Of a stretch of 53,076 nucleotides of DNA, positions 33,619 through 42,361 are shown piece by piece. Made by a program: the position numbers and the translations under genes. This DNA comes from an uncultured Bacteroides sp. Its GTDB lineage: Bacteria; Bacteroidota; Bacteroidia; Bacteroidales; Bacteroidaceae. Position 1 is the stretch's first letter; every line of letters starts with the position of its first letter. The notes beneath the pieces were generated by a model, which saw only the letters and a program-made list of their open reading frames with translations, was not told the DNA's origin and ran no database searches. Location: contig CABUKU010000020.1 of assembly GCA_902492205.1 (NCBI GenBank), positions 1 to 53,076 of the forward strand, in the 5' to 3' direction.

Positions 33619-35229
33619 TTAGTAAACATTTGCCGCTTTGGCGACAATCTTCTCAAGTAAGGTTTGCATATTGCCTATAATCGGGTTACTTTCCATTCCA
33701 TAACGTGCGGCAAGCTGCATCATGTCGGGGAACTCCGCCCACACGCTTCCTTTGCTGTCTTCCCAAACTGCTATCTTTAGCGGAAGCTCTATGGAGATAC
33801 TTGGATTGGCTATCATCAGGTTTGTTCCCACTTTGGGCGAACCGAATACGATAACCTGTGCCGGTTTCATCTTCAAGCCTACTTCTTCGGCGTTCTTGCC
33901 GTGGTCGAACTTCGCAAATACCGGGATGCCCATGTCTTTGAGGGTTTGCTCCACTTTCGCCATTGTTTCGTCCACGCTGTACACGCTTTCATAGGTAGAC
34001 AGTTCGTTGTCATTGGCTCCGCTGCCTAAGTTTTTCGGATCGAAAGCTGCTGCGATGTCTCTTGCAAGCGGGGAGAGGTCTACGTCTTCCTTGTTGGCAA
34101 GCAGTGTCACACAGACCAGCTCCGATGCATCGGTGAAGCGGCTCAGGAATGCCGAGAATCCGGGGATGCTGCCTTTTATGTCCATCAAGCCTTTGTGGTG
34201 CTGAAACTGCCAACCTGCCATTGCGGGAACCACTTTACCGTTTTTCAGCGTGGTGGGCTTGTAAATCAACGCCCTGTTCTCCGGTTTGCTTATCAGGGTG
34301 GAGCCTGCCAAGCCGATGTCCCAATGGCTGATGTTCTCTGCCGAAGCCCAGATGTCTGCAAAGCCTTTCAGTGCCGATGAGTTGTTGGCAGGCATTTGTT
34401 TCAGTTCGCCGTCCACTTCCCTGTAACCTGTTGCTGTCTCAGACGGGCTGATATAGTCCTTGTCTGACTTGAACGACTGGTGCACGTTGCCCGTTGCGGC
34501 TACGTTTTCCTGTTTCACTTTCGGCAGGTCTTCTCCGAATACGGTCTGTTTCAGTCCGAGGAACTCTATCTGGTTCTTGGTTACGAAGTCGCGGTAAGGC
34601 ATCTTGCTCACTTTTTCCACCACCTGCGCCAGCACAAGGAAGTTTGTTGCGCTTTGTTTTACGTCCGTTCCCGGAGTAAATTGGAGCGGCAGGGTGCTCA
34701 CGCTTGCTATCAGCTCTTCGGGAGTGTATGCTTTGGATGAGTCATAGCCTTTCTGCAAACGGTAGTCGGGGATGCCCGCACTGTGTTGAAGCAGTTCGAA
34801 AATGGTGATGTCGCCCCATGCTTCGGGCAGGTTCTTGAGGTATTTGGATGCTTTGTCCTTGATGTCCAGTTTGCCCTTTTCATAGAGCTGCATGATAGCC
34901 ACGGCGTTGAATCCCTGCGAGATTTGTGCGGCAGGCCAAAGTGTTTTGACAGCCGCCAAGCGCCCTTCGTCGAGGTTGGTTACCCCGTAGCCTGCTACAC
35001 GCGGGATGTAGGGAGCCTGCACGATAGCCAAAGTCATTCCCGGAATGCCCTTTTGCTCCATAAACTCATAAATCATCTGGTCGATAGACCGTCCGAGGTA
35101 AGCTACTCTTGAGTTCCCTCTGCCTTCTTGCGGAAGTTGGTTTACATACTTTTTTGTCATTGTACTTTGATTTTGACCGGACACTAAAGCCGGGATTAAA
35201 AGGAATAAAGCTAAAAACAGTTTCTTCAT
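33619..35229 (-). CDS. Inactive beta-lactamase-fold protein fused to DUF302
   Basis: A 536-residue protein with a signal peptide (about 1-18, LVSGQ). Residues about 45-390 have the class C beta-lactamase/serine-hydrolase fold (AVAIMQLYEKGKLDIKDKASKYL, ITIFELLQHSAGIPDY). The catalytic motifs are lost: the SxxK position reads QISQ (Gln102 and Gln105), the YxN position reads QSA (192-194), and the third motif before PGFSAF reads IKGS. Residues about 410-520 match DUF302 (GIPVFAKFDHGKNAEEVGLKMKPAQVIVFGSPK). It is probably a binding or scaffolding protein in the periplasm rather than an enzyme. I chose the ATG at 35229; the frame opens 13 codons earlier without a start that fits the signal peptide. 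It follows the EamA gene by 82 bp. Confidence 0.85.
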   Translation of the reverse strand: MKKLFLALFLLIPALVSGQNQSTMTKKYVNQLPQEGRGNSRVAYLGRSIDQMIYEFMEQKGIPGMTLAIVQAPYIPRVAGYGVTNLDEGRLAAVKTLWPAAQISQGFNAVAIMQLYEKGKLDIKDKASKYLKNLPEAWGDITIFELLQHSAGIPDYRLQKGYDSSKAYTPEELIASVSTLPLQFTPGTDVKQSATNFLVLAQVVEKVSKMPYRDFVTKNQIEFLGLKQTVFGEDLPKVKQENVAATGNVHQSFKSDKDYISPSETATGYREVDGELKQMPANNSSALKGFADIWASAENISHWDIGLAGSTLISKPENRALIYKPTTLKNGKVVPAMAGWQFQHHKGLMDIKGSIPGFSAFLSRFTDASELVCVTLLANKEDVDLSPLARDIAAAFDPKNLGSGANDNELSTYESVYSVDETMAKVEQTLKDMGIPVFAKFDHGKNAEEVGLKMKPAQVIVFGSPKVGTNLMIANPSISIELPLKIAVWEDSKGSVWAEFPDMMQLAARYGMESNPIIGNMQTLLEKIVAKAANVY

Positions 35230-35311
35230 AATTGTACCCTCCTTGTTTCTTTTGTTTCGATGTTGCAAAGGTAGGGGGAATGCGCTATGCGGGAAATGGC
35301 AATTTACCCTC

Positions 35312-36229
35312 TTATGTTGTCAATTGTTCCCGTTTATCTTTGCTTTCGGCAATTTCCACCAAATAAACGCTCAGGCAGATGAGGCCGATGGCTCCTATCT
35401 GGTACCAACTGAAGCGGTCTTGCCCGATGATGTAGGAAGCAATGGTTGCCACAATCAGAATCAGGTATCCGTAAATGGCTACTACCGTAGTTTTCAGGTA
35501 TTTCAGCCCTATCGGTATCAGCAGGTAACTGATAGTGGTGGGGAAAATGAGGACAAACATCAGCACGGCAAAAGGCAGCCAGTGGATAGGTTCGCTCAGC
35601 ACGGGGGCTTCGAATCCGGCGATGCTCGAAACAATGATGCCCGAAAATGCCGCCCCTGTGAACGTGTATTTCAGCAGGGTGAAAGTGCCTATGTGCTTCA
35701 ACAGGCGGTTGCTCACTATCAGATAGATGGCATAGGCGAGGGAGCTGATGAGGCAGAGCATGTTTCCTGTGAAGGCATCGGATGCAAGGTCGTCGCTCTT
35801 TTGGGAGAGGATGCACACCAGTGCGCCGCCCAGTCCCACCAATATCCCGAAAACTTTCATGCCCGTCACCCTTTCTTTGAAGAACAGGGCGGCAATGACG
35901 AACACCCAGATGGGCTGCATGCTGGTGAATATGGAACTGGACACCGGGGTGGTTTTGCTCAACCCCACCAGATAAAAGAACATGAATCCATAAATCCCCA
36001 GTGCACCGAGCAAGAAGAGTTGCAGCTTCTCCTTGGCGGTGGAGTTCTCCGGGCGTGCAAAAATGCCGATTACCCAAAAGGCGAATGCCGCAAAGGTGCA
36101 TCGGATGGTGACACCCGACAGGGGACTCATCCACAAGGGGAGAAGGTATTTCAAGGCATTCATGTTGAGACCGCTGAATGTCTTGGAGATAATCATGCTG
36201 ATATTGGCTTCTTTCTTTTTATCTGTCAT
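35312..36229 (-). CDS. EamA/DMT-family transporter
   Basis: A 305-residue membrane protein with about ten helices in two EamA repeats. The first ends in PVSSSIFTSMQPIWVFVIAALFFKERVTGMKVFGILVGLGGALV. The second has the matching TTISYLLIPIGLKYLKTTVVAIYGYLILIVATIASYIIGQDRFSWYQIGAIGLI. Such transporters export metabolites or amino acids; the substrate cannot be read from the sequence. It lies 13 bp after the MFS gene, so the two are probably co-transcribed. Confidence 0.9.
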   Translation of the reverse strand: MTDKKKEANISMIISKTFSGLNMNALKYLLPLWMSPLSGVTIRCTFAAFAFWVIGIFARPENSTAKEKLQLFLLGALGIYGFMFFYLVGLSKTTPVSSSIFTSMQPIWVFVIAALFFKERVTGMKVFGILVGLGGALVCILSQKSDDLASDAFTGNMLCLISSLAYAIYLIVSNRLLKHIGTFTLLKYTFTGAAFSGIIVSSIAGFEAPVLSEPIHWLPFAVLMFVLIFPTTISYLLIPIGLKYLKTTVVAIYGYLILIVATIASYIIGQDRFSWYQIGAIGLICLSVYLVEIAESKDKREQLTT

Positions 36230-36242
36230 AGGGGGATTGTGT

Positions 36243-37481
36243 TTATTCTTCCGTTAAACTGTCTTTGAATAGGAATGTATTTCTTTGGGTATAAGCCCAT
36301 ACTGACCCGCCAATGGCCAAAACCATGTTGAACAGGAAAGCGAACTGCTGGGTGTGGATATGGGATATGGACTGCGCCGCATTGATGATGAACGGGCACA
36401 GAAGTATGGCAAAGTAATTCATAGCCATGACGAAAGCGAGGGCAAAGGTCACTTTCTTCGGTATGGCTACATGGGTGGTGTTGTCATAAATGACCGGCTG
36501 AATCACTCCGTAGCCCAGACCTGCGAAGATGCATCCCGGCGCAATAGCCCAGTCCGTAGGGGCTACCACAATGAGCAGCATGCCTATGGCTATGGAAACA
36601 AGGCTGAAAAACTTTGTCTTTTCTTTGAACGTTGCCACTATCTTATCCAGAATGAACCCCGGAGCCATGATAGCAAGGAAGAACAAGGAAATCATAATGC
36701 CTGAGTTGCCGCTGCTGAAATGGTATTCTTTCATCAGGAAAGGCAGGTTGAAGCTAATGATGATAACCAGATAGGTGGCAAGCCCGTAGAACGCCATCAG
36801 CCCGATGAGGTGCTTCACGTTTATTCCGTTTTTCCCGTCGGGGAGTGCCGCTGGTTTGGCTTTCACGCTGGTTGGTGCGGGGTTTCCGCCTTCGGGCACC
36901 GGATGCGCTTCGATGCTCCTTTTTAAATAGACGGAAAGTATAATGGATATAACCGGGAACAGGTAGACGATGAACGGCAAGTGCCAGTTCACTTCGGCAA
37001 GGTAGCCGGTGAGGGTGGTGGCAAGTACCAGCGTGATGTTGGTAATGGACGAACTCAGACCGAACTGCTTGGTGCGGTATTTCCCGATGAAGAAACGCGA
37101 AATGAGCCCGGTGGATAGAGGCACTATCAGCCCGGAGCCTACACCGAGCAGCGCACTTACGGCAATGAGTTGCCACATTTGCCCGGAGAGCAGATACAAC
37201 AGCCCGCTCAGGGTGAAGATAGCCAAACCGGCTTGCAGCAGCTTGATGTTGTTAACCTTTTCCGTCAGTTTGCCGGACAGAAGTATGAACGGGATGATGA
37301 GCAACGACGGGAGCGAGGTGAGCATCTGTATATCCAGTTCGGTGGACTTCGGGAAAATAGTCGATAACTTCCCCAGAATAGGGGAAACGGCAAGTCCCGG
37401 CAATGCGTTGAGTGCCGAAATAGACCAGATGCCTATGAGGGTGATGAGGGGAATGGTCCCCTGTCCGGTTTGAATCTTCAT
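36243..37481 (-). CDS. Major facilitator superfamily transporter
   Basis: A 412-residue MFS protein with twelve predicted helices and a central cytoplasmic loop near residues 190-225 (IEAHPVPEGGNPAPTSVKAKPAALPDGKNG). The N-terminal half has GVGSGLIVPLSTGLISRFFIGKYRTKQFGL, close to the loop motif of drug/proton antiporters. The substrate is unknown; a drug or small-metabolite exporter is most likely. The ATG at 37481 is preferred over one 13 codons upstream because MKIQTGQGTIPLITLIG leads directly into the first helix. It is transcribed divergently from gadB. Confidence 0.88.
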   Translation of the reverse strand: MKIQTGQGTIPLITLIGIWSISALNALPGLAVSPILGKLSTIFPKSTELDIQMLTSLPSLLIIPFILLSGKLTEKVNNIKLLQAGLAIFTLSGLLYLLSGQMWQLIAVSALLGVGSGLIVPLSTGLISRFFIGKYRTKQFGLSSSITNITLVLATTLTGYLAEVNWHLPFIVYLFPVISIILSVYLKRSIEAHPVPEGGNPAPTSVKAKPAALPDGKNGINVKHLIGLMAFYGLATYLVIIISFNLPFLMKEYHFSSGNSGIMISLFFLAIMAPGFILDKIVATFKEKTKFFSLVSIAIGMLLIVVAPTDWAIAPGCIFAGLGYGVIQPVIYDNTTHVAIPKKVTFALAFVMAMNYFAILLCPFIINAAQSISHIHTQQFAFLFNMVLAIGGSVWAYTQRNTFLFKDSLTEE

Positions 37482-37660
37482 GGTGACGGCTGTTAAAAGT
37501 TTCCTGCTTAAACAATGCATCGTAAAAGAAAGTTTAAGAGGTTAACCTTAAAAGCAAAAAATTAGCAAACACTAATAAATTTCAAATAATGTGGGAAGAT
37601 GCAAAATGCCACAACCTTTCTTTCTACATAGCGTTCAAGCAGGAAACAATCTAAAAACAG

Positions 37661-39091
37661 ATGAGTATGAAAGATTTAAAATTAAGAGACGGCGATGCTA
37701 AAACCGCTATTTTCGGTTCCAATGAAATGTTACAACCCTCCCCGGTAGATAAGATTCCTGATGGTCCTACTACACCGCAGATTGCTTATCAGATGGTTAA
37801 AGACGAAACCTTTGCACAGACTCAGCCTCGTTTGAACTTAGCTACCTTTGTTACCACTTATATGGATGACTATGCTACCAAGTTGATGAATGAAGCTATT
37901 AACATCAATTACATTGATGAAACAGAGTATCCCCGTATCGCTTTGATGAATGCCAAATGTATCAATATCGTTGCCAACTTGTGGAACACCCCCGAACAGG
38001 CACAGTGGAAAGCTGGTGCTCTTGCCATTGGCTCCAGCGAAGCTTGTATGCTTGGTGGTGTGGCTGCATGGTTGCGTTGGCGTGAAAGAAGACAGGCTCA
38101 GGGCAAACCGGTGGATAAACCTAACTTTGTTATTTCTTCGGGCTTCCAGGTAGTGTGGGAAAAGTTCGCTCAACTGTGGCAGATTGAAATGCGTCAGGTT
38201 CCTTTGACGCTCGAAAAAACAACTCTCGATCCCGAAGATGCATTAAAGATGTGTGACGAAAACACCATTTGTATCGTGCCTATCCAAGGCGTTACATGGA
38301 CAGGTTTGAATGATGACGTGGAAGCTCTTGATAAGGCTCTCGACGCATACAATGCAAAAACAGGTTATGAAATTCCTATCCATGTAGATGCTGCAACGGG
38401 TGGTTTCATCCTTCCGTTCCTTAACCCTGAAGTAAAATGGGACTTCCGCTTGAAGTGGGTGCTTTCTATCAGTACCTCCGGTCATAAATTCGGACTTGTA
38501 TATCCGGGCTTGGGCTGGGTTTGCTGGAAAGACAAGAAGTACTTGCCGGGAAGCATGTCGTTCAGTGTAAACTATCTGGGTGCAGAGATTACTCAGGTTG
38601 GCTTGAACTTCTCCCGTCCTGCTGCACAGATTCTCGGACAATACTATCAGTTCATCCGTTTGGGATTCCAAGGATATAAGAGCATTCAGTATAACTCTAT
38701 GGAGATTACCAAATACATCCATAGCCAGATTGCCAAGATGGCTCCGTTCGTAAACTACAGTGAAGATGTGGTGAACCCGCTGTTCATCTGGTACATGAAA
38801 CCGGAATATGCTGCCAAAGCTAAATGGACTCTTTACGACCTTCAGGATAAGTTGGCTCAAAGCGGCTGGATGGTTCCTGCTTATACATTGCCGGAAAATA
38901 TCCAGAACTATGTAGTGATGCGTGTGGTTATCAAGCAAGGATTCAGCCGTGACATGGCAGACATGCTGTTGAATGACATCAAGACTGCTATCGCAGAGCT
39001 TGAAAAACTTGAATATCCTACTTCAACCCGCATTGCTCAGGACAAGAATGCACCGGTGAAGACCAAAGTGTTTAACCATACAGGTAAATAA
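37661..39091 (+). CDS. gadB: Glutamate decarboxylase
   Basis: A 476-residue PLP enzyme that turns glutamate into GABA and consumes a proton. HVDAATGGF includes the cofactor Asp243, and STSGHKFG gives the Schiff-base Lys276, the same number as in Escherichia coli GadB. The length is close to the E. coli enzyme (466). It begins the acid-resistance/GABA locus together with glsA 10 bp downstream; the antiporter gadC and a channel gene lie about 4-6 kb further on. Confidence 0.97.
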   Translation: MSMKDLKLRDGDAKTAIFGSNEMLQPSPVDKIPDGPTTPQIAYQMVKDETFAQTQPRLNLATFVTTYMDDYATKLMNEAININYIDETEYPRIALMNAKCINIVANLWNTPEQAQWKAGALAIGSSEACMLGGVAAWLRWRERRQAQGKPVDKPNFVISSGFQVVWEKFAQLWQIEMRQVPLTLEKTTLDPEDALKMCDENTICIVPIQGVTWTGLNDDVEALDKALDAYNAKTGYEIPIHVDAATGGFILPFLNPEVKWDFRLKWVLSISTSGHKFGLVYPGLGWVCWKDKKYLPGSMSFSVNYLGAEITQVGLNFSRPAAQILGQYYQFIRLGFQGYKSIQYNSMEITKYIHSQIAKMAPFVNYSEDVVNPLFIWYMKPEYAAKAKWTLYDLQDKLAQSGWMVPAYTLPENIQNYVVMRVVIKQGFSRDMADMLLNDIKTAIAELEKLEYPTSTRIAQDKNAPVKTKVFNHTGK

Positions 39092-39101
39092 GAAAAGTTT
39101 T

Positions 39102-40067
39102 ATGAAGAAAACCATAACCGTTTCGCAAATAAAGGAAGCAGCCCAAGAGGCTTACAACCTTTATAAAAGTAACACGGACGGAAAGAATGCCGACTACATT
39201 CCTTATTTGGCAAACATTGATTCCAAACTCTTTGGAATCAGCGTTTGTTTGCCAAACGGGCAAGTGATAGAGCTAGGCGATTCCGAATACCAGTTTGGTA
39301 TTGAGTCCGTTTCAAAGGTGCACACAGCCATATTGGTGCTCAGACAATACGGGGCAGAAGTATTGCTGCAAAAGATTGGAGCAGATGCTACGGGCTTGCC
39401 GTTCAACTCCATCTTCGCTATTTTGTTGGAGAACGACCATCCTTCCACTCCATTGGTAAATGCCGGAGCTATCGTTGCCGATAGTATGGTGAAGCCGGTG
39501 GGTAACAGCGATGCCAAGTGGAAAGCTATCGTGGAGAACATTACCGACCTTTGCGGAAGTGCGCCTCATTTGATTGATGAATTATATAAATCGGAGAGTG
39601 ATACGAACTTCAATAACCGTTCTATTGCATGGCTGTTGAAGAACTATAACCGTATTTATGACGATCCGTCTATGTCACTTGACCTCTATACACGTCAGTG
39701 CTCGCTGGGAATCACTGCCAAACAGCTTTCCGTAGCTGCTGCTACCATAGCCAATGACGGCTTGAACCCGGTAACAAAGAAGCAAGTGTTTGATGCTTCC
39801 CTGTCTCCGAAAATCACTTCGCTTATTGCAACCGTAGGCTTCTATGAGCATACAGGCGATTGGATGTACACATCCGGCATACCTGCAAAGACAGGAGTAG
39901 GCGGCGGTGTAATGGGAGTGTTGCCCGGCGTGATGGGTATCTCTGCTTTCGCACCTCCTTTGGATAGTGCGGGCAACTCGGTGAAAGCCCAGCTTGCCAT
40001 TAAGCATGTGATGAATAAACTGGGACTGAATGTCTTTGGAAATGAACAGGTTACTATTGCCGATTAA
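39102..40067 (+). CDS. glsA: Glutaminase A
   Basis: A 321-residue glutaminase of the beta-lactamase fold. YQFGIESVSKVH gives the catalytic Ser69 and Lys72, and NDGLNP, YEHTGDW and KTGVGGGVMGVLPG are family motifs. It releases ammonia and glutamate from glutamine; the ammonia buffers the cytoplasm and the glutamate feeds GadB. It is 10 bp downstream of gadB, and a strong terminator follows. Confidence 0.97.
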   Translation: MKKTITVSQIKEAAQEAYNLYKSNTDGKNADYIPYLANIDSKLFGISVCLPNGQVIELGDSEYQFGIESVSKVHTAILVLRQYGAEVLLQKIGADATGLPFNSIFAILLENDHPSTPLVNAGAIVADSMVKPVGNSDAKWKAIVENITDLCGSAPHLIDELYKSESDTNFNNRSIAWLLKNYNRIYDDPSMSLDLYTRQCSLGITAKQLSVAAATIANDGLNPVTKKQVFDASLSPKITSLIATVGFYEHTGDWMYTSGIPAKTGVGGGVMGVLPGVMGISAFAPPLDSAGNSVKAQLAIKHVMNKLGLNVFGNEQVTIAD

Positions 40068-40095
40068 TTAGATAACAGGATTGTAGGTACATGCG

Positions 40096-40130
40096 AAAGC
40101 AGAATGATGTTGAATCATTCTGCTTTTTTT
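40096..40130 (+). terminator. Intrinsic terminator of gadB-glsA
   Basis: AAAGCAGAATGAT (40096-40108) and ATCATTCTGCTTT (40114-40126) form a perfect 13-bp stem with a 5-nt loop, followed by a run of T. It separates gadB-glsA from the next genes. Confidence 0.92.
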
Positions 40131-40189
40131 GTTTGGTGCACAGTGCAGTATGGTGGAATTTTTCTCGTTTATATTATATAAGTAGAAAT

Positions 40190-40240
40190 ACAGTTCAGTC
40201 ATGGAATTATACATTTCAGTAAGTACCGTCTACGGTTCAG
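40190..40240 (+). promoter_or_regulatory. Three LytTR-type boxes, 21 bp apart
   Basis: ACAGTTCAG (40190-40198) fully fits the LytTR direct-repeat consensus [TA][AC][CA]GTTN[AG][TG]. ACATTTCAG (40211-40219) and ACGGTTCAG (40232-40240) each differ at one base. The starts are exactly 21 bp apart, as for known LytTR sites. A near-consensus -7 box (TATATTTA, 40276-40283) lies 36 bp beyond the last box, so the boxes stand just upstream of the expected -33 region, a typical activator position. The response regulator at 43392-44171 is the obvious candidate to bind here. Confidence 0.75.
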
Positions 40241-40326
40241 ATAAATCTTTCGGGCATTGGTGATGAATAATGCATTATATTTACATCAGAAAAATCAATA
40301 GGTACAAACATTAAAATAAAAGAGTT

Positions 40327-40881
40327 ATGAAAAAAGTAGCATTATTAACATTGGCAGTGTTGTTTGGATGTGTCACTTTTACTCAGGCACAAACAGTAAA
40401 GGAGTTAACTCGCGAAGAGAAGAAAGCAGAGCAAGAAACATTGGACAAATTATTGTTTGAAGAGGCTAAACAGGCAATTGAGAACAAGTCTTTTGTTCTT
40501 GAAGCAGATCAGGTGATATTTAAATATGGGACAACGGCGTTTGTTTCTTCTAATACTAACTTTGTGGGGATGGACGGAGATAATGCGGTTGTACAGGTAG
40601 CGTTCAATATACCGGTGAGCGGTCCCAACGGTTTAGGTGGTATTACCGTAGATGGAAGGGCATCCGATTATAAGGTAAAGACTGATAAGAAAGGAAATAT
40701 CAGTGTTTCGATGAATGTGATGGGAACGGGAATTTCTGCACAGGTCAATATTACGTTAATGAAAGGTGGCAATACTGCTACAGTAGATATATTACCGAAT
40801 TTCAACTCAAACAGGCTCAGTTTATCCGGTCAATTGCTTCCGTTGAAGAGAGCCAATGTGTTTAAAGGACGTTCATTCTAG
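40327..40881 (+). CDS. DUF4251-family exported protein
   Basis: A 184-residue protein with a signal peptide (about 1-21, FTQAQ). A short charged helix (KELTREEKKAEQETLDKLLFEEAKQAIENKSFVLEADQV) precedes a beta-rich domain (VSSNTNFVGMDGDNAVVQVAF, GRASDYKVKTDKKGNISVSM). This pattern fits DUF4251, a periplasmic family of Bacteroidales with no known function. It is the first gene behind the LytTR boxes and runs with the DUF4136 and beta-barrel genes, suggesting an envelope-stress or envelope-remodelling role (inference). Confidence 0.8.
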   Translation: MKKVALLTLAVLFGCVTFTQAQTVKELTREEKKAEQETLDKLLFEEAKQAIENKSFVLEADQVIFKYGTTAFVSSNTNFVGMDGDNAVVQVAFNIPVSGPNGLGGITVDGRASDYKVKTDKKGNISVSMNVMGTGISAQVNITLMKGGNTATVDILPNFNSNRLSLSGQLLPLKRANVFKGRSF

Positions 40882-40917
40882 ATAATCAATTATTCAATTA
40901 CTTTAAATTAAAGGAAT

Positions 40918-41553
40918 ATGAAGAAGTTTTTATTTTTAGCAATGGTCGCTGCATTAATCACTTCATGTGAAAAAGATCCCGACCTAAACAAACTCGACAA
41001 TGACCTTACGGTCTACACAAACTATGATAATGGCATTCATTTCGACCGTTTTACACACTATTGCCTGCCCGACAGTATTCTTTTGGCGGGAAGTGGTGTC
41101 AATGCTGTCTATTGGAAGGATGACAATGCACGGAAAATTATTGATGAGGTAGTCACGGAGATGAATAGCAGAGGTTATCAAAGAGTAGAGAAGAAAGAAG
41201 ATGCCGACATCGGTCTGCAACTATCGTATGCCCAGAAAACTACTCATGTTACAGGTATAGGTGGTGGAATATATAATTGGTGGGGAGCTGGTTTTTGGGG
41301 ACCTTTCTGGAGTGACTGGTATTATCCTTATCCTGTTTCTTACAGCTATGATACCGGAACACTTGTAATGGAAATGGTCAATCTGACAGCTCAGCCTGCA
41401 GATAAGACACAGAAGGTACGCCTGCCGGTTATCTGGCATTCTTATGCTTCAGGATTGTTGTTTGGAAATTCCCATATTGACATGCAACTAACTCTTCGTG
41501 CTGTGGATCAGGCATTCAAGCAATCACCTTATATTAATAGACTCTATCAATAG
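40918..41553 (+). CDS. DUF4136-family lipoprotein
   Basis: A 211-residue lipoprotein with lipobox ITSC (Cys17), followed by the acidic EKDPD stretch typical of surface-exported Bacteroides lipoproteins. The body fits DUF4136: FDRFTHYCLPDS, MNSRGYQRVEKKEDADIGLQLSYAQKTTH, a Gly/Trp/Tyr-rich segment (GIYNWWGAGFWGPFWSDWYYPYP) and YDTGTLVMEMVNL. Function unknown. It lies 36 bp after the DUF4251 gene and 41 bp before the beta-barrel gene. Confidence 0.85.
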   Translation: MKKFLFLAMVAALITSCEKDPDLNKLDNDLTVYTNYDNGIHFDRFTHYCLPDSILLAGSGVNAVYWKDDNARKIIDEVVTEMNSRGYQRVEKKEDADIGLQLSYAQKTTHVTGIGGGIYNWWGAGFWGPFWSDWYYPYPVSYSYDTGTLVMEMVNLTAQPADKTQKVRLPVIWHSYASGLLFGNSHIDMQLTLRAVDQAFKQSPYINRLYQ

Positions 41554-41594
41554 TAACTTGTTGACAGAAAATAATAAAAAACAGTAGTAAGATT

Positions 41595-42230
41595 ATGAAA
41601 ACAATGAAATATATTTCCGGTAAGTATATCATATTACTCATAGTATTGTCTGTGTTCTGTGTGAAGAGTCGGGCACAGAGTGTTGTGGATAATTTGCACT
41701 TTAATATAGACTGGCAGATGAACGCTCCTATAGGTACGGACTTTGGTAATAAGATAAGTGGATGGGGAATGAATTTTGAAGGAGGCTATTATGTTGCTCC
41801 GCATTGGTCACTTGGTGCTTTTGTCAATTATCATACGAACCATAAATACGTAGAACGTCAGACTTTACCCATATCGCCAACTGCTTCTCTGACTACCGAT
41901 CAGCAACAGTCTGTTTTTCAATTGCCATTCGGACTTTCTGCTTCATATAAGATCGGGAATTGTAATCATGTAAAACCTTATATCGGAGTAAAAGCAGGAG
42001 CGATGTATGCTAAGAATTCCACTTATCTCAATACAGTACAGGTATATGATAAGTCGTGGGGCTTCTATGCTTCACCTGAGGTGGGGATGAATATCTATCC
42101 TGTGGCAGACAGACGCTTCGGTTTCCATGTAGCTCTTTATTATAGCTATGCTACCAATCAAAGTGAGCTTTTAACTTACTCACAGGATGGAATGAACAAT
42201 CTGGGCATTCGCGTGGGTATCTGTTTCTAA
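41595..42230 (+). CDS. Small outer-membrane beta-barrel protein
   Basis: A 211-residue exported protein (signal about 1-27, SRAQ) with alternating hydrophobic strands and a C-terminal Phe (IRVGICF), as in eight-stranded outer-membrane barrels. Segments such as GMNFEGGYYVAPHWSLGAFVNY and VKPYIGVKAGAMYAKNS look like barrel hairpins. It may be a porin-like or structural protein. It is the last gene of the three-gene envelope operon; a terminator follows. Confidence 0.8.
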   Translation: MKTMKYISGKYIILLIVLSVFCVKSRAQSVVDNLHFNIDWQMNAPIGTDFGNKISGWGMNFEGGYYVAPHWSLGAFVNYHTNHKYVERQTLPISPTASLTTDQQQSVFQLPFGLSASYKIGNCNHVKPYIGVKAGAMYAKNSTYLNTVQVYDKSWGFYASPEVGMNIYPVADRRFGFHVALYYSYATNQSELLTYSQDGMNNLGIRVGICF

Positions 42231-42257
42231 AGACCCTTCTAGTCTATTTTTACTCAT

Positions 42258-42314
42258 AAAAGAGGAGGTCCGCCAAAGTAGTGTAAGCTTTTCGGACAGC
42301 CTCTTTTCTTTTTT
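42258..42314 (+). terminator. Terminator of the envelope operon
   Basis: AAAAGAGG (42258-42265) pairs with CCTCTTTT (42300-42307), and GTCCG (42268-42272) with CGGAC (42293-42297). A T-rich tail follows (42304-42314). Confidence 0.8.
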
Positions 42315-42316
42315 GT

Positions 42317-42324
42317 TACTTTTG
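42317..42324 (+). promoter_or_regulatory. Bacteroides -7 element of the histidine-kinase gene
   Basis: TACTTTTG matches TAnnTTTG and lies 37 bp upstream of the kinase ATG, immediately after the preceding terminator. No clear -33 element. Confidence 0.55.
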
Positions 42325-42361
42325 TGACATAGCACCAATAACTAAATATAGTCACAGCCTT

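Noticed and set aside
35243..36268. Long plus-strand open frame (341 codons)
   Set aside because: It is antisense to the EamA transporter gene, whose motifs and helices are clear. The Gln/His/Glu-rich product is typical of a shadow frame.
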